From Arthrobacter cryoconiti (GTDB taxonomy: Bacteria > Actinomycetota > Actinomycetes > Actinomycetales > Micrococcaceae): a stretch of 64,000 nucleotides of DNA. The DNA is taken from assembly GCF_020905375.1 (NCBI RefSeq), contig NZ_JAJJBU010000003.1, positions 558,001-622,000 on the forward strand. The letters run 5' to 3'. The notes under the pieces were generated by a model. The model worked only from the letters and a program-made list of their open reading frames with translations, searched no databases and was not told the origin of the DNA. Every line of letters starts with the position of its first letter. The first letter of the stretch is position 1. Position numbers and translations under genes: made by a program. Shown here one piece after another: positions 52,334-64,000 of this stretch.

Positions 52334-53308
52334 TTAAGGCTCCAAAATAACCTTGCCGGTGGTGGAACGGGACTCCAGCGCAGTGTGGGCTGCCCCGGCT
52401 TTAGATAAGGGAAAACGGGCGCCTATCCTGGCGGTGAGATTGCCCTCAGCTACCGCGTTGAAAACCTCAGATGCTCGCCAGCGGCGTTCCTTCACATTCA
52501 AAAGATAGTCGCCCAGCTTCGGTCGAATGATGGAAAGAGATCCGCCGCTATTGAGTCGCTGTAGATCAAAGGGAGGCACTTGTCCTGATGCGCCACCAAA
52601 AAGCACCAACGTTCCGCGCGTGCGCAGCGACGCCAAGGAACCGTCAAAGGTGTCTTTTCCGACGCCGTCGAACACCACGTCCACTCCATCACCGCAGGTG
52701 AGCTCCTGCACGGCCTGCGCGAAGTCCTCGTAGCGCAGAACGTCATCAGCGCCTGCCACACGGGAAAGCTCTTCCTTTTCATCGGTGGAGACCGTGGTAA
52801 TGACGCGCGCCTCACGCTCCTTGAGCATCTGAGTCAACAGCAATCCAACACCGCCAGCGCCAGCGTGCAGCAGGACCGTCTGCCCAGGTTCCACATGGTA
52901 ACTGGAGTTCATAAGGTAATGGGCGCTCATGCCCTGGAGGGGTAACGCGGCTGCAATATCCAAAGGTATGGCGGCGGGTACGTGCAACGCTTTGTGTGCT
53001 TCGACGATGGCGTACTGAGCGTACGTGCCGCGGCCCTCTGCCGTGGCCACCTGGTCTCCCACGGAGAAGTCGGTGACTCCATCACCAACGGCCACCACAG
53101 TTCCCGCAGCTTCTGTGCCCGGGGTAAAGGGGAACGTTGCGGGGTAGACGCCGCTCCGTTGGTAAGTTTCAATGAAGTTCACTCCCGCAGCCGCGACCTT
53201 GAACAGAACCTCTCCGGGGCCGGCCTCCGGAATCGTCACCTCGCGTAAAGAGAGGACCTCTGGGCCGCCAGACGCCTCTGCGACAATGGCGCTGCACTGA
53301 GTGTTCAT
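52334..53308 (-). CDS. Zinc-free quinone oxidoreductase (MDR family)
   Basis: 324 residues from the ATG at 53308 (GGGGA 6 bases upstream); the frame stays open further up but without conservation. GVNFIETYQRSGVYP and the nucleotide loop LLHAGAGGVGLLLTQMLK are typical of NADPH:quinone reductases such as QorA. Structural zinc cysteines are absent. Probably reduces quinones or enones. Divergent from argC. Confidence 0.9.
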   Translation of the reverse strand: MNTQCSAIVAEASGGPEVLSLREVTIPEAGPGEVLFKVAAAGVNFIETYQRSGVYPATFPFTPGTEAAGTVVAVGDGVTDFSVGDQVATAEGRGTYAQYAIVEAHKALHVPAAIPLDIAAALPLQGMSAHYLMNSSYHVEPGQTVLLHAGAGGVGLLLTQMLKEREARVITTVSTDEKEELSRVAGADDVLRYEDFAQAVQELTCGDGVDVVFDGVGKDTFDGSLASLRTRGTLVLFGGASGQVPPFDLQRLNSGGSLSIIRPKLGDYLLNVKERRWRASEVFNAVAEGNLTARIGARFPLSKAGAAHTALESRSTTGKVILEP

Positions 53309-53410
53309 TATGTTCCCCACTTCGTTCTCGTTGAGCTGTGGCCGTCCCGCCTCCTGAGGAAAGGCGTGCGCTTCCTCCATCATAGAACTGGGCAGCATTG
53401 ATGACTCCAT

Positions 53411-53444
53411 ATTGAATAAATATCGGTAGTAATGAATATATTTG
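53411..53444. promoter_or_regulatory. Pair of ARG boxes (ArgR operators) at argC
   Basis: ATTGAATAAATATC (53411-53424) and AATGAATATATTTG (53431-53444) are two AT-rich ARG-box-like sites with a 20-base offset, the helical spacing expected for an ArgR hexamer. They end just before the -10 TATAGT (53448-53453) of argC. Confidence 0.75.
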
Positions 53445-53447
53445 CTG

Positions 53448-53453
53448 TATAGT
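53448..53453 (+). promoter_or_regulatory. argC -10 element, probably leaderless
   Basis: TATAGT lies 6 bases before the argC ATG at 53460, so the transcript would start at the initiation codon. The upstream ARG boxes cover the -35 region. Confidence 0.5.
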
Positions 53454-53459
53454 CGATTT

Positions 53460-54518
53460 ATGACAATTTCTGTAGCCGTTTCAGGAGCCAGCGGATACGC
53501 CGGTGGAGAGGTGCTGCGTCTGTTGGCCAGCCATCCCGATGTGAGGATCGGTGCCATCACCGCTCACAGCAACGCCGGTTCCCGCCTCGGTGAGCTTGCG
53601 CCGCACCTTCATGCGCTGGCGGACCGTATTTTGGTGGACACCACGGTTGAAAATCTGTCCAACCACGACGTTGTATTTCTAGCTCTTCCGCACGGTAAGT
53701 CGGCAGCAGTGGCCGCCCAATTACCTGCCGAAACGTTGGTGATCGACGCCGGGGCGGACCACCGCTTGCAGTCAGCCGCGGAGTGGGAAAAGTTCTACGG
53801 ATCACCCCACGCCGGCACTTGGCCCTATGGGCTTCCCGAGCTTCCCGGTGCGCGCGCCAAACTTGTTGGTGCTAAGCGCATCGCAGTCCCAGGCTGCTAC
53901 CCGACGAGTTCGCTTTTGGCGCTCCTGCCCGGATTCAGCTCCGGAGCTCTGATGGCCGATGACGTCGTGATAGTTGCGGCGTCAGGCACCTCGGGCGCGG
54001 GCAAGACTGCGAAGGTTAATCTGATTGGCTCTGAAGTCATCGGCTCGATGAACCCCTACGGCGTGGGTGGTGGACACCGGCATACACCGGAAATTGCGCA
54101 AGGCCTCTCCAACGCGTCCGGGTTGGATGTGAAAGTCTCCTTCACCCCGACGCTGGCTCCGATGAGCCGCGGTATTCTCACGACGGCCACCGCTAAGGTG
54201 AGTGCTGAATTTGCCGCTCGGTATGTCAACGTGGATGAACTGGCCACGGCACTGCGTCAAGTCTGGTTGGACGCATACCTCAACGAGCAATTTGTCAACG
54301 TCTTGCCCGAGGGGCAGTGGCCCACCACAAAGTCGGTCCTGGGCTCAAACTACGCTTCCCTACAAGTTACCTATGATCCCAACGTCAACCGAGTTATCGT
54401 CTGTGCCGCCATTGACAACCTCACCAAAGGCACAGCCGGTGGCGCCATCCAGTCCATGAATATTGCCCTCGGCCTGGCAGAAAACACCGGCCTAACCTTC
54501 CAAGGAGTAGCACCATGA
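53460..54518 (+). CDS. argC: N-acetyl-gamma-glutamyl-phosphate reductase ArgC
   Basis: 352 residues from the ATG at 53460; a start 18 bases upstream would cut into the promoter. [16 protein letters not shown] is the NADP-binding loop and [13 protein letters not shown] contains the catalytic Cys. Third step of arginine synthesis. Overlaps argJ by four bases. Confidence 0.97.
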   Translation: MTISVAVSGASGYAGGEVLRLLASHPDVRIGAITAHSNAGSRLGELAPHLHALADRILVDTTVENLSNHDVVFLALPHGKSAAVAAQLPAETLVIDAGADHRLQSAAEWEKFYGSPHAGTWPYGLPELPGARAKLVGAKRIAVPGCYPTSSLLALLPGFSSGALMADDVVIVAASGTSGAGKTAKVNLIGSEVIGSMNPYGVGGGHRHTPEIAQGLSNASGLDVKVSFTPTLAPMSRGILTTATAKVSAEFAARYVNVDELATALRQVWLDAYLNEQFVNVLPEGQWPTTKSVLGSNYASLQVTYDPNVNRVIVCAAIDNLTKGTAGGAIQSMNIALGLAENTGLTFQGVAP

Positions 54519-55684
54519 GCGTGACAAAAGCACAGGGTTTTCGCGCCGCGGGCGTGACCGCCGGACTGAAGGTCTCGGGAAAATCCGATTTCGCATTGGT
54601 GGTCAACGATGGTCCTTTGCATAGCGCGGCTGCCGTATTCACCAGCAACCGGGTGGCGGCGGCTCCTGTCCACTGGACCCGCACGGCCGTGGGCGACGGA
54701 CGCTTGGATGCCGTGGTGCTCAATTCCGGCGGGGCGAACGCCTGCACGGGAGTGGAGGGCTTCCAAAACACGCACACCACAGCCGACAAAGTCGCTGACG
54801 TCTTGGGGCTCAGCGCTGGGGACGTAGCCGTTTGCTCAACCGGACTCATCGGGGAACAACTGCCGATGGCGAAGATCCTGCACGGTGTTGAAATGGCGGC
54901 CGCTGCACTGGTCGCTGATGGGGGTACAGCGGCAGCCACAGCAATCATGACAACCGATTCCGTTGCCAAAGAAGCGTCCTGGACCAGCCAACCCGGTGCC
55001 GACGGCACCAGTTACACGATTGGTGGAATGGCCAAGGGTGCTGGGATGCTGGCGCCCGGGCTGGCCACGATGCTGGTCGTCATCACGACGGACGCCGTCG
55101 TGGAAGCTGAGGGACTCGACGCGGCCTTGCGCGACGCCGTCAAGGTCACCTTTAATCGTGCCGACTCAGATGGTTGTATGTCTACCAATGACACGGTGCT
55201 GTTACTGGCTTCCGGCGCCGGCGCAGTGTTCCCTGACATGGACGAGTTCACGGCCGGGCTAACCCAGGTCTGCGCGCAGCTGGCCCGGGCATTGATCGCG
55301 GACGCTGAAGGCGCCAATCACGACATTGCAATCACCACGGTCAACGCTGATAGTGAGCGCGACGCCGAAATCGTTTCCCGTTCCGTGGCCCGCTCCAATC
55401 TGTTTAAATGTGCGATCTTCGGCAACGACCCCAACTGGGGTCGAGTGCTTTCCGCCGTGGGCACTACCGATGCGATCTTTGATCCCAACGAAATCAACGT
55501 GAGCATCAATGGTGTCCAGATCTGCCGAAAGGGTGGCATTGGGGATTCCCGTGAACTAGTTGACCTGAGCGCACGCGAAGTCACTGTGGAGATCGACCTA
55601 CGTGCTGGTGATACGTCAGCCACGATCTGGACCAACGATCTTACCCATGCTTACGTCGAAGAAAACAGTGCCTACTCCTCGTAG
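54515..55684 (+). CDS. argJ: Glutamate N-acetyltransferase ArgJ
   Basis: 389 residues. [20 protein letters not shown] holds the autocleavage site, before the Thr of ATM, which becomes the nucleophile of the beta chain. It recycles the acetyl group from acetylornithine to glutamate, and may also use acetyl-CoA (not decidable here). AAGGAG lies 6 bases before the ATG. Confidence 0.97.
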   Translation: MSVTKAQGFRAAGVTAGLKVSGKSDFALVVNDGPLHSAAAVFTSNRVAAAPVHWTRTAVGDGRLDAVVLNSGGANACTGVEGFQNTHTTADKVADVLGLSAGDVAVCSTGLIGEQLPMAKILHGVEMAAAALVADGGTAAATAIMTTDSVAKEASWTSQPGADGTSYTIGGMAKGAGMLAPGLATMLVVITTDAVVEAEGLDAALRDAVKVTFNRADSDGCMSTNDTVLLLASGAGAVFPDMDEFTAGLTQVCAQLARALIADAEGANHDIAITTVNADSERDAEIVSRSVARSNLFKCAIFGNDPNWGRVLSAVGTTDAIFDPNEINVSINGVQICRKGGIGDSRELVDLSAREVTVEIDLRAGDTSATIWTNDLTHAYVEENSAYSS

Positions 55685-55813
55685 CCGGGTGTCCACGACC
55701 CCCCTCGCGAGCAGTAAGATTTAGCCGCTCGTACCTCGCAAGCAAAATCCGTCCTCGCTCCGGGGCGTCATGGAAGCCCGCACACGCTATTTGTACATGG
55801 AAGGAAGAACAGG

Positions 55814-56709
55814 ATGACTTCGGTGGAAACCGCGCAGGACAAGGCTGGAACCCTCATTGAGGCGCTCCCGTGGATCCAGCAGTTCGCCAACACTGTTGTG
55901 GTGGTCAAATACGGCGGGAATGCCATGATCAACGACGAGCTTCGTCGTGCCTTTGCCGAAGATATCGTGTTCATGCATCATGTTGGTATCAAGCCTGTCG
56001 TGGTCCACGGCGGAGGACCGCAGATCAATGCCATGCTCAAACGTTTGGACATTAAGAGTGAGTTCAAAGGCGGTTTGAGAGTCACGACCCCGGAGGCCAT
56101 GGACGTGGTCCGCATGGTTCTCACCGGACAGGTGGGACGCGAGCTGGTGGGCCTGATAAATGAACACGGCGCCTATGCTGTGGGGCTCTCAGGCGAGGAT
56201 GGGGCACTATTGCAGGCTGAGCGCACGGGCGTCGTCATTGACGGAATGCCTGTGGATCTAGGTCTGGTGGGAGAAGTAGTCGGGGTCAATCCAGGGGCGA
56301 TTATCGATCTGCTAGAAGCCGGTCGGATACCTGTCATCTCTACCGTAGCGCCGGAGGTAGGGGACGCCTCCACCGTGCTCAATGTTAATGCCGATACCGC
56401 AGCGGCAGCCCTCGCAGTGGCACTGGAGGCTTCGCGGCTGGTCATACTTACCGACGTCGAAGGCCTGTATGCCAACTGGCCAGACAAGTCCTCGCTGCTG
56501 AGCGAAATTGGAGCCAGCCAGCTGCGTGCCATGTTGCCTACCCTGGAGTCAGGCATGATTCCCAAAATGGGTGCCTGCTTGTCAGCGGTGGAGCGCGGAG
56601 TGGAACGCGCCGCCGTCGTGGATGGCCGCAGCGCACATTCGGTGCTGCTGGAATTGATGACCACTGCTGGAAACGGCACCCAAATATTTCCGGATGAAGA
56701 GGACGGCGC

Positions 56710-56713
<4 letters not shown>
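55814..56713 (+). CDS. argB: Acetylglutamate kinase ArgB
   Basis: 299 residues. [13 protein letters not shown] at the start, [14 protein letters not shown] and [15 protein letters not shown] are amino-acid-kinase motifs. Commonly the arginine-feedback step when ArgJ recycles acetyl groups. The 129-base gap after argJ shows no clear promoter. GGAAGGAAG is near the ATG. Confidence 0.97.
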
Positions 56714-58994
<2,281 letters not shown>

Positions 58995-58996
58995 CG

Positions 58997-59527
58997 ATGG
59001 CCAAGCAACCGTTAGCACCGATGCTCACCACCAAAACTGCCCGCCAAGCGCGGGTGACGGCTCTGCTGACCAGCCGCGCTGTACGGTCTCAAGCGGAGCT
59101 GGCAACACTTCTCGCCGACGACGGTTTGGTGGTCGGGCAGGCGACTCTCTCCCGCGATCTGGTGGAACTACGGGCCGTCCGTGTCCGTGGCGAGGACGGT
59201 GGGCTGATCTACGCCGTTCCGCGGGAGGGAGGGGATCGCAGCGTTCACTCCCTCTCTTCGCAGGAACTGCTGGATACCCGGTTGGTGCGCTTGTGCGGTG
59301 AACTGCTGGTGACGGCGGAAGCCTCAGCGAACATTGCCGTATTGCGCACACCCCCCGGTGCTGCAAACTTTCTGGCCTTGGCCATTGATCATTCAGTGAT
59401 GCCCAGCGTCCTTGGCACGATCGCTGGCGATGACACTGTGATGGTGATCGCCCGCGACCCACTTGGGGGAATCGCGGTGGCGCAGCGATTCCTAGATTTT
59501 GCGGCCGAATCAAGTTCCGGGGCCTAG
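58997..59527 (+). CDS. argR: Arginine repressor ArgR
   Basis: 176 residues. N-terminal winged helix (TARQARVTALLTSRAVRSQA, ATLSRDLVELRAVRV) and C-terminal arginine-binding/oligomer domain (PPGAANFLALAIDHS, GTIAGDDTVMVIARD). Lies in the operon it should control, 2 bases after argF. Likely acts on the paired ARG boxes at 53411 and 59564. Confidence 0.96.
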   Translation: MAKQPLAPMLTTKTARQARVTALLTSRAVRSQAELATLLADDGLVVGQATLSRDLVELRAVRVRGEDGGLIYAVPREGGDRSVHSLSSQELLDTRLVRLCGELLVTAEASANIAVLRTPPGAANFLALAIDHSVMPSVLGTIAGDDTVMVIARDPLGGIAVAQRFLDFAAESSSGA

Positions 59528-59563
59528 TCCGAGGCGTCGGACGAAAACAGCCACCAAAATTTC

Positions 59564-59601
59564 AATGAATATATTTTAGTAATAATGCATAATCATGCAT
59601 T
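59564..59601. promoter_or_regulatory. Pair of ARG boxes upstream of argG
   Basis: AATGAATATATTTT (59564-59577) and the perfect palindrome AATGCATAATCATGCATT (59584-59601) are offset by 20 bases, as at argC. Together they give argG its own ArgR-controlled promoter. A TAGGCT just downstream (from 59601) could be the -10. Confidence 0.75.
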
Positions 59602-59662
59602 AGGCTGTTAAGCAACGTGGAAACACACTCTAAGAATTTTTCAAATAATGGGAGAAATGAAC

Positions 59663-62343
<2,681 letters not shown>

Positions 62344-62376
62344 CCGCCGTCGAGTTTGACCGTCGGTCAGGACACC

Positions 62377-62411
62377 GGAATGCCCGCATCGAAGGTCGAT
62401 GCGGGCATTCC
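62377..62411 (+). terminator. Terminator after argH
   Basis: A perfect 15-bp stem, GGAATGCCCGCATCG and its complement, around the loop AAGGT, followed by TAGTTCTTT. Ends the arginine operon. Confidence 0.88.
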
Positions 62412-62438
62412 TAGTTCTTTGACCTATAGAATGTGCCC

Positions 62439-63173
62439 ATGAAGCAGATCACGAATGAACAGCTCAAGGACAGGCTTGGCGCAGCCGCGGACGCTCTAGG
62501 CGGCAAAGTGGCCACGCTGACCGACGATGACATCCGTGCTGCGACTGAGCTGACGGGATGGACGCGTGGGCACATTCTGGCCCACACCACCAATGTGTGC
62601 GACGCCGTGGCCCGCCAGATTGAATTCGCTCTCCGCGGGGAGAGCATCGAATTTTACGACGACGGTCAAAGCGGGCGGAATCAAGCCATAGAGATGGCTG
62701 CTAGCCACGGCACGGATGAGCACCGAACGCGGCTGGATGCAGCCCTTTCGCGTGTGCTAGGTGATCTCGCCGGACTCGCCGATGACCAGTGGCAATTGCG
62801 GATCAGTTACCGTGATGGGACCATTTTCGACGGCGCATTGGCACTATGGCGCGAGCTCGTGATCCACCTCGCTGACCTTGACATGGGACGTGGGCCGGAA
62901 ACGTGGTCCAAAGATTTTTGCCTCTACCTCATCGACTTTCTGACTCCAAGGGTGCCCCCGCAGCTACGACTGGTGATGTTGCCCCTTGGACTGGAATCCA
63001 TAACGGTAGGCACGGGGGAAGACACCGTCTCCGTGCAGGGGATGCTCACCGACATAGCCGCATGGCTGGCCGGACGCACACCCACCATGGGCAGTCTGCG
63101 TGCCGAAGCCGCAGCCGATTCCGTGGCGTTGCCCGCGCTTTTGCCGTGGCCTTCAGCTACCGCAGCTAGATAA
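62439..63173 (+). CDS. Maleylpyruvate isomerase-family mycothiol-dependent enzyme (DinB-like)
   Basis: 244 residues. LTGWTRGHILAHTTNVCDAV (about 38-57) and ALWRELVIHLADLDMG supply the metal-binding histidines of the DinB/MDMPI fold. The family uses mycothiol, the actinobacterial thiol, in isomerisation or detoxification; the substrate is not known. TATAGA (62425-62430) lies 8 bases before the ATG, suggesting a leaderless transcript; a GTG at 62433 is also in frame. Confidence 0.88.
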   Translation: MKQITNEQLKDRLGAAADALGGKVATLTDDDIRAATELTGWTRGHILAHTTNVCDAVARQIEFALRGESIEFYDDGQSGRNQAIEMAASHGTDEHRTRLDAALSRVLGDLAGLADDQWQLRISYRDGTIFDGALALWRELVIHLADLDMGRGPETWSKDFCLYLIDFLTPRVPPQLRLVMLPLGLESITVGTGEDTVSVQGMLTDIAAWLAGRTPTMGSLRAEAAADSVALPALLPWPSATAAR

Positions 63174-63187
63174 GGTTGCGGACGGGG

Positions 63188-63991
63188 TCATCGTTTCCAC
63201 TGGTAGGGCGTCGTAGTGGAGACTTTCAAGAGTCCGGAGCGTTCCAGGATCGGACGTGAGAACTCGGTGGAGTCGCTGTGAATGAGCGTTTTTCCCAATC
63301 TGATCGCTGATCGCGCGCGTGCAGCGCTCAAGGCCCGGTATATTCCTTGCCCACGCCATTGCTCACGAGTCGCTCCGCCCCATATTCCGGCAAAATTGGT
63401 GTTTGGAACTGGTTCTAGCCGTCCAGCAGTGACGATTTGTCCTTCGGCTTCGCCCACCCACAGTTCCATCCCATCATCGAGGCCGAGGCGATGCAGCAGC
63501 GCGTCAGCCATTTCTGTGGAGATCGGCTCACCAAAGACTTCGTCCGCCATGGCACTCATTGCTCGCACATCGACCTCGCTGGTGACTTGTCGCAATGCGA
63601 CGCCTTGTGGAAGTGGAGCTTCGATTGCCAGTGCGGAAGCTTCGCCGATCATGATTGATTCCGTCTCCTGCACGATGAAGCCATTCTCCAACAGTGCTTC
63701 ATGCAGACCCGGTGCATGATCGTGTCCGCGAGTTTTCCACTCGACGCGGGTAATCTCTGGGCTATTTTGGTAGTGAGCCAACGCCTCGGAAACGAGCCGT
63801 CGGATATCGTCTTTTTGAACTAGGCCGAGGTCTTGGTATGTAATGAAGCCCCGTCCGTTCATGAAGGTCACTAGGCGCAACGGACCATGCACAGTGACGT
63901 TGATGGCGCTTGGTGTCTCGGCATCCGTGCGTAACTGTTCGTCGTAGGCGGCAAGGAATCGCGTTTTGTTGGCAACTTCATTGTGTGTCAT
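63188..63991 (-). CDS. GNAT-family N-acetyltransferase
   Basis: 267 residues. The acetyl-CoA loop GGATREQWRGQGIYRALSAA (about 206-225) matches motif A (R-x-x-G-x-G/A). The N-terminal half is a divergent, possibly degenerate second GNAT-like fold. Substrate unknown. Convergent with the DinB-like gene; its ATG is 9 bases from the window end, so its promoter is not seen. Confidence 0.85.
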   Translation of the reverse strand: MTHNEVANKTRFLAAYDEQLRTDAETPSAINVTVHGPLRLVTFMNGRGFITYQDLGLVQKDDIRRLVSEALAHYQNSPEITRVEWKTRGHDHAPGLHEALLENGFIVQETESIMIGEASALAIEAPLPQGVALRQVTSEVDVRAMSAMADEVFGEPISTEMADALLHRLGLDDGMELWVGEAEGQIVTAGRLEPVPNTNFAGIWGGATREQWRGQGIYRALSAARARSAIRLGKTLIHSDSTEFSRPILERSGLLKVSTTTPYQWKR

Positions 63992-64000
63992 CGGACTATT

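Noticed and set aside
53309-53560. N-terminal extension of the quinone oxidoreductase
   Set aside because: It covers the argC promoter and start and is not conserved; the ATG at 53308 has a proper ribosome site.

Overview
The window is one continuous stretch of core chromosome from an actinobacterium, most likely a member of the Micrococcaceae (Arthrobacter sensu lato or a close relative). This rests on GC-rich DNA with many GTG starts and several genes that look leaderless, and on actinobacterial families: ClgR, DUF3046 before recA, PriA-type HisA, Rv2578c-type radical SAM, DUF5302, a mycothiol-dependent DinB-like enzyme and a Pls-type peptide synthetase. I see no tRNA or rRNA gene, CRISPR array, insertion sequence or prophage. 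The assignment comes from gene content and order, not from a database search.

Layout. 1-6.6 kb: the end of a MoaB/MogA gene, moaE, dapB, a TPR-like membrane protein, an alpha/beta hydrolase, an SGNH hydrolase (minus), dapA and rnj (RNase J). 6.8-11.4 kb: ftsK, pgsA, a short cinA and clgR, closed by a good terminator. 11.5-25.4 kb: a DNA-repair and RNA-modification block with a MarR regulator, DUF3046, recA, recX, a secreted lysozyme-like protein, miaB, miaA, dapF, an RsmC-like methylase (minus), hflX, dinG, then lexA (minus) divergent from a LysM membrane protein. 25.8-30.2 kb: hisC, hisB, hisH, a 50-residue membrane protein, priA/hisA and an SseB-like gene. 30.3-34 kb: DUF1844 (minus), the infC-rpmI-rplT operon with a structured leader and an ATT start, and a SpoU rRNA methylase. 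34-41 kb: a CDF transporter, an MFS transporter, mutT, DUF5302, the Rv2578c-like radical SAM gene, an acyl-CoA ligase, and a SIMPL/HExxH gene pair. 41.5-53.3 kb: pheST, ppk2, an Sfp-type phosphopantetheinyl transferase, then an M1 aminopeptidase and a 1325-residue Pls-type NRPS in one minus-strand operon, and a quinone oxidoreductase. 53.4-62.3 kb: the complete arginine block argCJBDFRGH. 62.4-64 kb: a DinB-like enzyme and a GNAT protein.

Two themes stand out. (1) An SOS network: LexA-box palindromes lie at recA, in the lexA/LysM divergent promoter region, and directly in front of the radical SAM gene at 38.35 kb. (2) A possible amino-acid homopolymer system at 46-52 kb. The synthetase has the A-T-(membrane plus beta-helix)x3 layout of epsilon-poly-L-lysine synthetase. 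Its adenylation pocket reads D-A-E-S-I-G-T-V-V-K, which resembles lysine codes. It overlaps by one base an M1 zinc aminopeptidase and lies close to the carrier-activating transferase. ArgR-type operator pairs precede argC and argG.
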